DNA of 64,000 nucleotides from Mangrovihabitans endophyticus. Lineage in GTDB: Bacteria > Actinomycetota > Actinomycetes > Mycobacteriales > Micromonosporaceae. The notes below the pieces were generated by a model, which saw only the letters and a program-made list of their open reading frames with translations, had not been told where the DNA came from and ran no database searches. Within the stretch, counting starts at the first letter, position 1, and each line of letters opens with the position of its first letter. Location of the stretch: the NCBI RefSeq assembly GCF_014646155.1, contig NZ_BMMX01000012.1, positions 62,001 through 126,000 on the forward strand. Direction: 5' to 3'. Made by a program: the position numbers and the translations under genes. Of the stretch, positions 23,227 to 31,986 are shown one piece after another.

Positions 23227-26198
23227 CCGCCCGGCTTGAGGCAGAGCACCTTCGTCCGTCCATCGCTTGTCGGGTTCACCACGTAGGGCTGGCCGGGATC
23301 GTCACACTGCGCCTGATTGTCGACGATGGAGACCACCTGGAACGCGCCGGGAGCGCCGCAGTCCGCCTTCACGGCCTCGCTGCCGGACTTGGCCACGCAA
23401 TCGCCCGCGTTCACGTCGAAGCCGCTGTCCGAGCCGCGGGAGATCAGCCACACGATGCCGATGGCGACGCCCACCAGCAGCGCCGCGCCGACGATCACGG
23501 AGATGAGCGTCGGAAGCATCCGCACGTGCGGGGTCTCCGGCTTGGCCGCTGCGGTCTCCTCCGCCGCGTCGGGCTTGAATTGGTCGAAGCGGCCCTGCTC
23601 GGCCTCACCGGACGATCCGGGCCAGGACGCGGTCTCGTCCGCGACCGGCGGCGGCGCCACGGTGGCGCGATTGGCCGGCCCGCCGAAGCCATTCGGCGAG
23701 GGTTCCTCGCCCGGCTGCTGCGGGACGAAACCCGGCTGCTGCGGGACGAAGCCGTTGTCCATGCCCGGCTGCCGACGTGCCGACGGCGGGAAGCCGTTCT
23801 CCACCGGCGGCGGGGCATGCATCGAGGACAGGGCGGGCGGCGGAACGTACGGGTCGCCCGGGCCGGACGGGGGGCGTCCGGAGATGTCGGTGGTGTGTTC
23901 GCCGTACGGGTTGGCGCCGAACGGATCGGGCCGTCCCTGCGCCGACGGACCCACCTGGCCATGACCGCCGGTGCCCGGATCGTTGGGGCCGGGACCGCCC
24001 GCACCGGAGCCGTATACCGCCGGGCCGGACGACCCGGGACGGTCTCCGGAACCGCCGTGCCCGCGTCCGGAGACGTCGGTCGTGAACTCGGTGTACGGAG
24101 GCCCGCTGGGAGGCGGTGCGGAATCGGCGGGCGGCGACGAAGGGACGAACGGCGGCGGCGCCACCCGGGCGCTCGCCGCGGCGCGGCCGGAGTACGGATC
24201 GGACGGACCGGATTCCGGAGTGCCGCCTTCCCACGCGTTCGGCGGGTCCGCCGGTGCCGGCATATCGCGATCGTCCCGATACGGGTCGTCGAGCCGCCGT
24301 GCGTCGCGATAGGGATCGTCGTCTCGATGCGGATCCCCGCGATGAAGGTCGTCGCGGTAATCGTCGTGGGGGTAATCGTCGAGGCGGACTTCCTCCTCGC
24401 CACGATCGTCATGAGCCGTCGAAGGGTCGGCGGTCGAAGCGGCACGACCGTAGACCCGGGCCTGCGGCTGCCCGGCGGCCCTGGACGGCAGCTCCTCCTG
24501 GGGAGCCGGCGTGGCCCTGCTGGCCGTGGGCACCGACGCGCTCGCGGACACCGCGCGGCCTCCCGAGGTGGGATGTCCCTCGGCGGCCTCCCGTGGTTGC
24601 GGCACGGCGGCATCGTGCTCGGCCGGGCCCGGCTCAGGGTCACCCACCGGGGCGAAGCCGGGAGCCGGCGCGCGCTCCGCGAAGCCGGGCTGCTCCGGCC
24701 GGTCCGCCGAGCTGGGCGGAGCATCGAAGGGCCGCGGGCCGGAGTCCGGTTCGCCGAACGGGGACCGGGCCGCCGGCTCGCCGAACGGGGACCGGGCCGC
24801 CGGCTCGCCGAACGGAGACCGGGCCGCCGGCTCGCCGAACGGAGACCGATCGGCGGGCCCACCGAAGGGCGCCGGTGGGTCGGGCATGTCCCCACGATCG
24901 GTGTCGCCACGCCCCGGGTCGGCGGAGAGCGCCATGCCGAACGGTCCGGGGCCGGAGGTGGGCCGCTGTCCGGGCGCGGGCTGCTGAGCAAAGCCGGGCT
25001 GTTGCTGCTCGAACGGCGAGCGCTGTGACTCGTACGGCTGTGATTCGTACGGCTGTGACTCGTACGGGCCGCCGCGGTCGGCCGGTGCACTGCCGAACGG
25101 ACCGGTCGGATCGAACGAACGCGGCCGTTCCGCCGGGCCGCCGGGCTGTTCCATGGGGCCGCCGGCTTGCGGCCGTTCCGCCTGGCCGCCGAGCTGCGGC
25201 GGGGGACCGAACGGGGATTCCCAAGGTGCCGGCTCCGGCCGGGACGACGGGTCGCGCACCGGAAGGTCGGAACTCATCGGCTTGCCGGGCCCGGAATCCG
25301 ATGCGGCCGGGCCGCCGGGGAGCGGAGGCGGCGGCATCGCGGGGGGCGGCGGTGCGCCGAGCGATGGTTCACGCCGCGGGAGCGCGGACGAATCGGGGTC
25401 CGGCGCTTGCCGGGTGGCGGGGGAGCGCGGCGCGTCCGGCAGGTCGGACAGGGTGGCGCCGGGCACACGTACGCGCTGATCGCCGAAGGCCGAAATGCCC
25501 GCCGGACGCGCATTCGGGGTGTCCGAGAGCGACGTCGGACGATCCCGCTCGGCGAAGCCGGCGGGGTTGCCGAAGCCGGCGGGGTCGTCGTGCGCGGAGG
25601 GGCCACTGTGTGCGGACGGCAGGTCGGCGCGGCCGGGCGAACCCGCTGCGAAGCCGTGCACGTCGTCGTCCGATCGGTAGGGATGCGGTTCCTCGCCGGA
25701 TGGCGGTGCCCACGGGGATCGATCGGGCGCGCCGCCGGGCTGCGGAACGCGGGCCGCCGCGGAGACCGAGGCATGCCCGGTCGCGCTGCCTCGCGCCGGC
25801 GCCGGACTACCCTCCACCGCGCCGCCGCCTGCCGGGCTCTCCGGGCGCGCCGAGTCCTGGTCGGCCAGTCCGGGCTCCGGCCCCGACGACGGGCCGAAAC
25901 GGGATGCCGCCGGGCCGAAGACCGGGCCGGACTCGGCAGTCGGAATGCCATACCTGCTCTGGTCGCTCACCTGCCGGTTCGGCTCGGCCTGGCCGAATTT
26001 CGGCACGGCGGGCACCACGAAGGGGGAGCCGCCGTTGGGTGTGGCATGCGGCGGCGGCTCATAGGAGGTGGGCTCGGGCATCGGTGGGCGCGGTGCGCGG
26101 CCACGGTCGTCGGCGTCGGGCGGAAAGCCGTCGGCGCCGAAGCCTTCCGACGCGGCGCCGGACGGCGGTTGACCGCCGTACTGCCCCTCGGACGTCAT
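23223..26198 (-). CDS. 991-residue disordered Pro/Gly-rich membrane protein with Cys-containing C-terminal domain
   Basis: ATG 26198 is set by AAGGAGG 6 bases upstream. About 890 residues are low-complexity, rich in Pro, Gly, Asp and Ser, and include exact repeats: SPFGEPAAR three times, YESQP tandem copies, and PQQPGFVPQQPG. A single helix (LPTLISVIVGAALLVGVAIGIV) follows near residue 905, then an outside domain of about 70 residues with four Cys (NAGDCVAKS, VKADCGAPG, NQAQCDDPG, KVLCLKPGG), resembling the C-terminal module of LppU-like actinobacterial proteins. The topology suggests a large cytoplasmic disordered region and a small exported domain. It overlaps the thioredoxin-NHL gene. Function unknown. 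Confidence 0.75.
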   Translation of the reverse strand: MTSEGQYGGQPPSGAASEGFGADGFPPDADDRGRAPRPPMPEPTSYEPPPHATPNGGSPFVVPAVPKFGQAEPNRQVSDQSRYGIPTAESGPVFGPAASRFGPSSGPEPGLADQDSARPESPAGGGAVEGSPAPARGSATGHASVSAAARVPQPGGAPDRSPWAPPSGEEPHPYRSDDDVHGFAAGSPGRADLPSAHSGPSAHDDPAGFGNPAGFAERDRPTSLSDTPNARPAGISAFGDQRVRVPGATLSDLPDAPRSPATRQAPDPDSSALPRREPSLGAPPPPAMPPPPLPGGPAASDSGPGKPMSSDLPVRDPSSRPEPAPWESPFGPPPQLGGQAERPQAGGPMEQPGGPAERPRSFDPTGPFGSAPADRGGPYESQPYESQPYESQRSPFEQQQPGFAQQPAPGQRPTSGPGPFGMALSADPGRGDTDRGDMPDPPAPFGGPADRSPFGEPAARSPFGEPAARSPFGEPAARSPFGEPDSGPRPFDAPPSSADRPEQPGFAERAPAPGFAPVGDPEPGPAEHDAAVPQPREAAEGHPTSGGRAVSASASVPTASRATPAPQEELPSRAAGQPQARVYGRAASTADPSTAHDDRGEEEVRLDDYPHDDYRDDLHRGDPHRDDDPYRDARRLDDPYRDDRDMPAPADPPNAWEGGTPESGPSDPYSGRAAASARVAPPPFVPSSPPADSAPPPSGPPYTEFTTDVSGRGHGGSGDRPGSSGPAVYGSGAGGPGPNDPGTGGHGQVGPSAQGRPDPFGANPYGEHTTDISGRPPSGPGDPYVPPPALSSMHAPPPVENGFPPSARRQPGMDNGFVPQQPGFVPQQPGEEPSPNGFGGPANRATVAPPPVADETASWPGSSGEAEQGRFDQFKPDAAEETAAAKPETPHVRMLPTLISVIVGAALLVGVAIGIVWLISRGSDSGFDVNAGDCVAKSGSEAVKADCGAPGAFQVVSIVDNQAQCDDPGQPYVVNPTSDGRTKVLCLKPGG
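24751..24846. repeat. 27-bp tandem repeats coding SPFGEPAAR
   Basis: Within the gene at 23223-26198 a 27-bp unit (minus-strand codons for SPFGEPAAR) occurs in about three and a half near-identical copies differing by single bases. Such repeats expand and contract by slippage, so length may vary between strains. Confidence 0.85.
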
Positions 26199-26463
26199 TC
26201 GCGCCTCCTTCGTTCTTGTCGGCCCCGCCGCTGAGCACGGACGCCGTTCCGGCGTGCGCCGCGCCATCGTGCCAGCTATCGGCCTGGCCGTGCAGGGCCC
26301 GTGGCCTCCCGTAGGGAGCGGGAGACGGCCCCCGATCGCCCCCCGGCCGACCCGGCCTGAAGACAACCCGAACAACCGTACCGGGCGATGCGGCTCGGAG
26401 GAACTCCGGTCCGGCCCCGGCGACACCGGAGATCTACGCACGAATGAGGCGGGCAGACATGCG
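26199..26463. other. Upstream region of the 991-residue protein gene
   Basis: No gene is supported in this stretch. It must carry the promoter of the minus-strand gene beginning at 26198, but no clear -35/-10 pair was recognised. Confidence 0.35.
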
Positions 26464-26464
26464 C

Positions 26465-26499
26465 AACGGCCCGCCCGGGTCGTCCCCGGACGGGCCGTT
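26465..26499. terminator. Hairpin terminator
   Basis: Arms AACGGCCCG and CGGGCCGTT with an inner GC-rich extension and a 4-5 base loop, followed by a short T-run on the plus strand. It lies 30 bp beyond the stop of the 49-residue gene on the minus strand. Confidence 0.75.
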
Positions 26500-26529
26500 T
26501 CTGCTGCTCAGATGGCGATCGCTGGGCGG

Positions 26530-26679
26530 TCACCTGATCTGGCGCTGGGCGAAGATAGCAATCTCGTCACGCATTGCCTGCGAGGGAGCCGAAAGCCATG
26601 CGCGGTCGATGGCCCGGTTCTGGCGGTTGATGAGTCGGCGGGTGCGGATGCGGTTGATCATGCTCACGGTGGTGCTCAC
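26530..26679 (-). CDS. 49-residue conserved-looking small protein
   Basis: A short gene too small for ordinary ORF calling. Starting at GTG 26679 it reads MSTTVSMINRIRTRRLINRQ then NRAIDRAWLSAPSQAMRDEI and AIFAQRQIR. GAAGG lies 8 bases before the start and a hairpin follows the stop. The composition (alternating basic and hydrophobic residues, then an acidic/amphipathic helix) is protein-like and unlike the Arg/Pro-rich shadows around it. Small proteins of this pattern with MRDEI near the end are widespread in actinobacteria, though I know no function. Alternative start: ATG 26661. Confidence 0.68.
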   Translation of the reverse strand: MSTTVSMINRIRTRRLINRQNRAIDRAWLSAPSQAMRDEIAIFAQRQIR

Positions 26680-26825
26680 TCCCTGGGCCTTCGCGGCCTT
26701 GTCACGGTGCTTCGTTGCGCACTACCAATTGTGCGTCGGTGAGCGACGAGCAGCCAATGAATCAGGGGGTGATGCGCAGCACCAGCCTCATCTTCTAAGG
26801 TCCGCCAGCATTGCTGCCGAATAAT

Positions 26826-28253
26826 CTAAGTCCAGGCGAGAAGTGCCCCCTCCGGATCGGTGAGGAAGTCGCCGATGTCCCGCAAGAACCGGGACCCCAG
26901 TTCGCCGTCGACGATCCGATGGTCGAAGGACAGGCCCAGAGTGGTCACCTGACGCACCTTGATCTTGCCCTTGTGGACCCAGGGCGTCGGCCGGATCGCG
27001 CCCAGCGCGAGGATGGCCGACTCGCCCGGCGGCAGGATCGGCGTGCCGGTGTCCACACCGAAGACACCGACGTTGGTGATCGAGAACGTGCCCCCGGCCA
27101 TCGCGGCCGGTGGGGTCTTCCCAGACTTCGCGGTCCGCACCAGCTCGTCCAGCGCCGATGCGAGGTCCCGGAGCCCGAGCCGCCCGGCATCCTTGATGTT
27201 CGGCACGATCAGCCCACGCTCGGTAGCCGCGGCGATGCCGAGATTCACGACGTCCTTGACGACGATCTCGTTGGTCGCGCCGGACCATGTCGAGTTGACC
27301 ATCGGATGCCGCCGGATCGCGAGCAGCGCCGCCTTCGCCACCAGCAGCAGCGGCGAGATGCGTACGTCACGAAACTCGGGCCGACCCTTGATCTTGTCGA
27401 GGGCCTTCAGTGACCGCGTCACGTCGACGGTCAGGAACTCGGTGACGTGCGGCGCGGTGAAGGCGGACGCCACCATGTTCTCCGCGGTGAGCTTGCGCAC
27501 GCCCTTGACCGGGATGCGCCGCTCGCCGCCGGCGATCGTAGGTCCGGGTGCCACCGCGGCCGTCTTACCCGGCGCGGCGGCGGCCCGCTGCACGTCGTCG
27601 CGCGTCACCGAACCGAGCGGGCCGGTGCCGCTGATCTCGGCGAGGTCCACGCCCAGATCGCGGGCCATCTTGCGCACCGGCGGCTTGGCCAGTGCTCGGT
27701 GCCCCGGCATCCGTGGTGAGGCGGGCCGTTCCGGCTCCGGCAGGACTGGATCCGGGGTGGCCTCCTCCGGCGCGGGCGCGGCCGGTGCTGCCGATGTGGG
27801 CCGCGCGGCGCCCACCCGCGGCCGTCGCTTGGCAGTGACGTTGCGCGGTCCGTAACCGACCAGCACCGCGGTCCGTCCGCCGGGCGCCGGACCACCGATC
27901 AGGCCGGGTTCCACCGCGCCCTCGGCCGGCGCGACCTCCACCGCCGCCAGCGAGGCTGCGGACGGCTCCGGGGCGGCGCCGTCCGCCGGCGATGCCGGCC
28001 CCGCGCCGGGCTCGGTGTCGATGGCGACGATCGGCATGCCGACCTCGACGGTGGTGCCGGCATCGTGGTAGATCCGGGTCACCACCCCGGCCCACTTCGC
28101 CGGGATCTCCACTGCGGCCTTAGCCGTCTCCACCTCGACGATCGGCTGATTCAGCTCGATCGTGTCGCCCACCTTGATCAGCCAGGAGAGGATCTCTCCC
28201 TCGGTCAGTCCCTCGCCCAGATCGGGCAGGTTGAACTCCTTGATCCGCGACAT
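26826..28253 (-). CDS. Dihydrolipoamide acyltransferase (E2) of a 2-oxoacid dehydrogenase complex
   Basis: A 475-residue E2 core enzyme. The lipoyl domain (residues 4-80) has LPDLGEGLTEGEILSWLIKVGD and the lipoylated lysine K45 in VETAKAAVEI. A Pro/Ala linker leads to the E1/E3-binding domain (HRALAKPPVRKMARDLGVDL, about 200-235) and the catalytic acyltransferase domain, which ends in LGLSFDHRIVDGELGSRFL with the active-site His and Asp. One lipoyl domain and the paired E1 alpha/E1 beta genes fit a branched-chain (BKD) or acetoin-type complex; a pyruvate role cannot be excluded. ATG 28253 is preferred; an alternative ATG at 28265 would overlap the E1 beta stop. No E3 gene nearby. Confidence 0.9.
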   Translation of the reverse strand: MSRIKEFNLPDLGEGLTEGEILSWLIKVGDTIELNQPIVEVETAKAAVEIPAKWAGVVTRIYHDAGTTVEVGMPIVAIDTEPGAGPASPADGAAPEPSAASLAAVEVAPAEGAVEPGLIGGPAPGGRTAVLVGYGPRNVTAKRRPRVGAARPTSAAPAAPAPEEATPDPVLPEPERPASPRMPGHRALAKPPVRKMARDLGVDLAEISGTGPLGSVTRDDVQRAAAAPGKTAAVAPGPTIAGGERRIPVKGVRKLTAENMVASAFTAPHVTEFLTVDVTRSLKALDKIKGRPEFRDVRISPLLLVAKAALLAIRRHPMVNSTWSGATNEIVVKDVVNLGIAAATERGLIVPNIKDAGRLGLRDLASALDELVRTAKSGKTPPAAMAGGTFSITNVGVFGVDTGTPILPPGESAILALGAIRPTPWVHKGKIKVRQVTTLGLSFDHRIVDGELGSRFLRDIGDFLTDPEGALLAWT

Positions 28254-28258
28254 CGGCG

Positions 28259-29239
28259 TCACCATCCGAACGTGCGGTCGACGGCGTCCAGCACCCGGTC
28301 GAGGTCGGGAAGGTACTCCTCCTCGACCCGGGCCGCGGGATAGGGCACGTCGTACCCGGTCACGCGCAGCACCGGCGACTCCAGCGAGTAGAAGCACTCC
28401 TCGGTGATCCGAGCCGCGATCTCCGAGCCCAGTCCGAGGTTGCCCGGCGCCTCGTGCACCACCACGCACCGCCCGGTCCGGCGCACCGACTCATATGCCG
28501 GCCCGAGGTCCAACGGCGAGAGCGTGCGCAGGTCGATGACTTCCAGATGGCGTCCGTCCTCCGCGCCGGCGGTCGCCGCGTCCAGCGCGGTGCGGACCAT
28601 CGGCCCGTACGCCAGAATCGTCGCGTCGGTGCCCTCGCGCACGATGCGCGAGGCGTGCAGCTCGGCCTCGGCCGGCCGGTCCAGCTCCACCGTGCCCTTC
28701 TCCCAGTACCGCCGCTTCGGTTCGAAGAACACGACCGGGTCGTCGCTGCTGATCGCCTGCTGGATCATGTGGTAAGCGTCGGACGGGTTGGCGCAGGTCA
28801 CCACCTTCAGACCGGGCGTGTGGGCGAAATACGCCTCCGGCGACTCCGAGTGGTGCTCGACGGCGCCGATCCCACCGCCGTACGGGATCCGGATGACGAT
28901 AGGCAGCCGGACGTTGCCGTTGGAGCGGTAGAACATCTTCGCCACCTGGGCGACGATCTGGTTGTACGCCGGAAAGACGAAGCCATCGAACTGGATCTCG
29001 CAGACTGGGCGAAATCCGCGGATGGCCAGGCCGACCGCGGTCCCGACGATGCCTGCCTCGGCGAGCGGAGTGTCGATGACCCGGTCCTCACCGAAGTCCT
29101 TCTGCAGCCCGTCGGTGATGCGGAAGACGCCACCGAGCTTGCCGACGTCCTCGCCCATGATGATGACCTTGGGATCGTTCTCCAACGCGCGGCGCAGGCC
29201 ATGGTTGAGGGCCTTGCCCAGGGTGAGAGTCTCGGCCAT
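28259..29239 (-). CDS. 2-oxoacid dehydrogenase E1 component, beta subunit
   Basis: A 326-residue E1 beta subunit. Features: MAETLTLGKALNHGLRRALE at the N-terminus, VIIMGEDVGKLGGVFRITDGL with the conserved E that activates thiamine diphosphate, RVIDTPLAEAGIVGTAVGLA, and HHSESPEAYFAHTPGLKVV. The C-terminal transketolase domain has DLRTLSPLDL and VVVHEAPGNLGLG. Its ATG overlaps the E1 alpha stop (TGATG) and the E2 start follows 6 bp beyond its stop, so the three subunits are translated together. Closest in pattern to branched-chain 2-oxoacid dehydrogenases. Confidence 0.93.
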   Translation of the reverse strand: MAETLTLGKALNHGLRRALENDPKVIIMGEDVGKLGGVFRITDGLQKDFGEDRVIDTPLAEAGIVGTAVGLAIRGFRPVCEIQFDGFVFPAYNQIVAQVAKMFYRSNGNVRLPIVIRIPYGGGIGAVEHHSESPEAYFAHTPGLKVVTCANPSDAYHMIQQAISSDDPVVFFEPKRRYWEKGTVELDRPAEAELHASRIVREGTDATILAYGPMVRTALDAATAGAEDGRHLEVIDLRTLSPLDLGPAYESVRRTGRCVVVHEAPGNLGLGSEIAARITEECFYSLESPVLRVTGYDVPYPAARVEEEYLPDLDRVLDAVDRTFGW

Positions 29240-30378
29240 CAGTGGTCACTCCCCTCGAACGCCGCGTGGTAGGCGACGAACTGCTCGCGTTGCGCGTCGA
29301 CCTCGGGCGAGCCGTTCGGATACGCGTTGTCGAAGAGTGTGACCGGCTGCGGATCCGGCATGGCCAGTACGCGTTCGCGCAGGCTCAGCGCCAGCGACTT
29401 GGCGGAATCGTCCACGTCGGCGAAGAAGGTGTCGTCCGCGATCTGCTGCTTGGTGAGGAACGTCCGCAAGCGCAGGATCGGGTCCTTGGCCTGCCACGAC
29501 TCCACCTCACTGGCGATCCGGTATCGGGTGGGATCGTCCGAGCTGGTGTGTGCGCCCATGCGGTAGGTGTACGCCTCGATGAGCGTCGGTCCCTGTCCTT
29601 GACGGGCGTTGTCCAGTGCGGCCCGGGTCACCGCGAACGTGGCGAGCACGTCGTTGCCGTCCACGCGTACGCCCGGGAAGCCGTACCCGTCGGCCCGCCG
29701 GTGCAGCGGAATGCGCGTCTGGCGTTCCAGCGGTTCGGAGATCGCGTACTGGTTGTTCTGGCAGAAGAAGACGATCGGCGCGTGGAACACCCCGGACCAG
29801 ACGAAGGACTCGTTCACCTCGCCCTGGCTGGTGGCGCCGTCACCGAAGTAGGCGATCACGGCCTCGCCGTCCGGGCCGCCGGTCTTGCCGTCCATGGTGA
29901 TGCCCATGGCGTAGCCGGTGGCGTGCAGCGTCTGCGAGCCGATGACGATCGTGTAGGTGTTGAACTTGAACTCGTTGGGGTCCCATCCGCCCTGGTCGAC
30001 GCCCCGGAACAGGCCGAACGGCATGATCGGGTCGATGCCGCGGGTGTAGAGCACGCCGTGCTCGCGGTAGGTCGGGAATGCCATGTCCTGCGGTCGCAGC
30101 GCCCGGCCCGAGCCGACCTGTGCCGCCTCCTGGCCCAGCAGGCTGGCCCAGATGCCCAGTTCGCCCTGGCGCTGCAGAGCGGTGGCCTCGGTGTCCAGGC
30201 GGCGTACCGTCACCAGATCCCGGTAGAGCTCGCGATATTCGTCGTCGCTGAAGTCGACCGTGTATGTCGTGCCCTCGGCGGTGGTGACGCTGTCGACTCG
30301 CTCACCGTCGGGGGTGAGTAGTTGGACGAAGCCACCGGCCGGGACGTCGGCCCCGACTTCGCTCTCGCCGTTCGCCAT
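29239..30378 (-). CDS. 2-oxoacid dehydrogenase E1 component, alpha subunit
   Basis: A 379-residue E1 alpha subunit, thiamine-diphosphate dependent. ATG 30378 is chosen because GGGAGA lies 5-8 bases before it. The cofactor motif is AYFGDGATSQGEVNESFVW, continuing to FFCQNNQYAIS (GDG...NN). Other hallmarks are LDTEATALQRQGELGIWA, FPTYREHGVLYTRG and EAYTYRMGAHTSSDDPTRYR, the phosphorylation-loop-like segment. It is first in the E1 alpha-E1 beta-E2 operon. The N-terminal 40 residues resemble those of actinobacterial branched-chain complexes. Confidence 0.93.
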   Translation of the reverse strand: MANGESEVGADVPAGGFVQLLTPDGERVDSVTTAEGTTYTVDFSDDEYRELYRDLVTVRRLDTEATALQRQGELGIWASLLGQEAAQVGSGRALRPQDMAFPTYREHGVLYTRGIDPIMPFGLFRGVDQGGWDPNEFKFNTYTIVIGSQTLHATGYAMGITMDGKTGGPDGEAVIAYFGDGATSQGEVNESFVWSGVFHAPIVFFCQNNQYAISEPLERQTRIPLHRRADGYGFPGVRVDGNDVLATFAVTRAALDNARQGQGPTLIEAYTYRMGAHTSSDDPTRYRIASEVESWQAKDPILRLRTFLTKQQIADDTFFADVDDSAKSLALSLRERVLAMPDPQPVTLFDNAYPNGSPEVDAQREQFVAYHAAFEGSDH

Positions 30379-30791
30379 CCGTGTCTCCCTGTTCCTCATC
30401 TACGCCCGCGGCGGGTGTCGCCCGTCCGCACGGCTGACCGCTGGGTGTCGCCGCGCTGGACCGGGTGAGGTTGCCGCGCGACGTCTCGGCAAGGTCAGGA
30501 ACCCTGCCGGGGAGTGACGGCCCCCACCGCTCCCCGCTGGTATGCGGGGGCGACGGCAGCGGTGCCATCGTCACCATCCTGACAGAGAACGTGAGCCCGG
30601 TTACAGAGCAGGTCGATCACATCCCGGAAATTATGCCGTCGCGGTTCTCGGGGCTTTTGTCCGGTTAGCTGTTTTTCGTCACCTCACTTCCGTACGAAGG
30701 AACGGCTTCGGCCGCTGCCGATATGGGCGTCCGTCGTTCACCCCAGCACTGGAGCGATTCAAAAAGATCTTTCCCTGGGGAGGGCGGTCCG
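30379..30791. other. Gap between E1 alpha and the Pro/Gly-rich gene
   Basis: About 410 bases with no supported gene. It must hold the divergent promoters of the E1/E2 operon (minus) and of the gene starting at 30792 (plus). A stem of GGGGAGTGACGGCC near 30510 and repeated CGGGG/CCCCG tracts could form RNA structure, but no known riboswitch pattern was recognised. Confidence 0.4.
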
Positions 30792-31883
30792 GTGCCGGAG
30801 GGATCGAAGAACGAGCGCCTCGTGCCGCCGTTGCGGAGGTTGCGCCGGAGGCTGAACGGCATCTACCGAGCCGACGGCTTCGCCGGCCCGACCCGCCGGT
30901 ACGTGCTGGTCGTCGCCATGCTGGTGGGCTTGGCATCGCTGCCGACCCTGGCGGCGATCCTGGCCGGGTCCAACGAGCTGTCCGAGGGTGACACCGGCAC
31001 GATCGACATCCCGTTCCTGCCGCCGCCCTCGTCTGCGCCGGTCATTCCGTTGATCCCGGCGCCGTCGTCCGCGGTGCCGTCGTCGTCGCAGCCCGCGTCG
31101 CCCGGTGCCGCGTCCGCTCCGGGGCCGGTCTCGTCCCCCCACACGGCGCCTTCGCCAGGGTCTACCTCGTCCTCGGGTGTGTCGCACGCTCCGGATGCGT
31201 CCACATGGCGGCCCGGCGCGGCGACGGCCACCCACGGCTCGGCAGCATTCGCCGACGAGGGTTCGGGCCGGGCCGTGAAACACGGCGGCGTGACCGGGTC
31301 GGGCGCGGCGAACGGCGCCGGTGGTGACAGCTCGGATCATGCCGCCGGGTTTTTCGGTGTCAACGGCGCCAGCGGCACCGCCGGCGCGGATGCTCCGTCC
31401 GCGCCGGACGGCAACGGCACGTCCGAGCATCCGGCTGGGCCCACGCTGCCCGCCGGTCCGGCGGAGCCCAACAGGCCGGCGCAACCCGCGGGTCCGGCGG
31501 AGCCTGGGGGTCCGGCCGAGCCCGGGGGTCCGGCCGAGCCCGGGGGTCCGGCGCGTCCAGGCCGACCGACGCAGCCCGACCGGCCCGCCGACCCCGCCAA
31601 GGAGGAGCGGTCACGGCGTAGCCGCACCCCATGTCACGAGCGCAGCGCGGGCGGGTCGCGCCCCGCGCCGCACAAGCCGTTGGCCCGGTCGCCGTGGCGC
31701 GACAACGTCGACTCCCCGGTGCGCAACCATCATCGCAACGGCGTTCGCGGTGATCGCGACGGCCGCGGCCGGGAGCGCGCACGTCATGTCGCCACTGGTG
31801 CGCACCGAAAGCAGCCTGCCCGCGCGGACCGCACAGGAAACGTCGGCGGCCACCACGCCAGCGGCGCGAGCAGCCGGAGATGA
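30792..31883 (+). CDS. One-pass membrane protein with Pro/Gly/Ser-rich external region
   Basis: GTG 30792 is chosen because GGGGAGGG lies 7-8 bases upstream and the product then begins with a basic cytoplasmic stretch (VPPLRRLRRRLNGIYRADGF). One helix (YVLVVAMLVGLASLPTLAAI) is followed by about 290 residues of disordered sequence: PFLPPPSSAPVIPLIPAPSS, Ser/Pro clusters, then GPAEPG tandem repeats and a basic Arg-rich tail. No enzyme domain is seen. The last 80 residues have poorer codon bias, so the true end could be earlier if a frameshift were present. Confidence 0.6.
   Translation: MPEGSKNERLVPPLRRLRRRLNGIYRADGFAGPTRRYVLVVAMLVGLASLPTLAAILAGSNELSEGDTGTIDIPFLPPPSSAPVIPLIPAPSSAVPSSSQPASPGAASAPGPVSSPHTAPSPGSTSSSGVSHAPDASTWRPGAATATHGSAAFADEGSGRAVKHGGVTGSGAANGAGGDSSDHAAGFFGVNGASGTAGADAPSAPDGNGTSEHPAGPTLPAGPAEPNRPAQPAGPAEPGGPAEPGGPAEPGGPARPGRPTQPDRPADPAKEERSRRSRTPCHERSAGGSRPAPHKPLARSPWRDNVDSPVRNHHRNGVRGDRDGRGRERARHVATGAHRKQPARADRTGNVGGHHASGASSRR
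31490..31556. repeat. 18-bp tandem repeats coding GPAEPG
   Basis: An 18-bp unit coding GPAEPG (GGTCCGGC(G/C)GAGCC.GGG form) recurs about four times inside the gene at 30792-31883, a likely site of slippage. Confidence 0.75.
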
Positions 31884-31986
31884 CCAGCGTCTATACGGCG
31901 ACCACGCGAACACGGTGGAGTCCGGTATAGCAGGCATACGTTTGCGACGACTTGCCGCGTCCGGGCGGAATTTCGGATCTGAGGCG

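Noticed and set aside
24751..24846. CRISPR-like array
   Set aside because: Repeats are adjacent and in frame within a coding sequence, without spacers.
24116..26314. A 732-residue plus-strand Arg-rich ORF
   Set aside because: It is the complement of the repeat-rich disordered gene; composition very Arg/Pro-rich and no SD.
26444..26824. A 126-residue plus-strand ORF over the 49-residue gene
   Set aside because: Weak codon bias and no start signal; the minus-strand small gene explains the region better.
30379..30791. A riboswitch (for example cyclic di-AMP type) before the Pro/Gly-rich gene
   Set aside because: No match to a conserved riboswitch core was found by eye.
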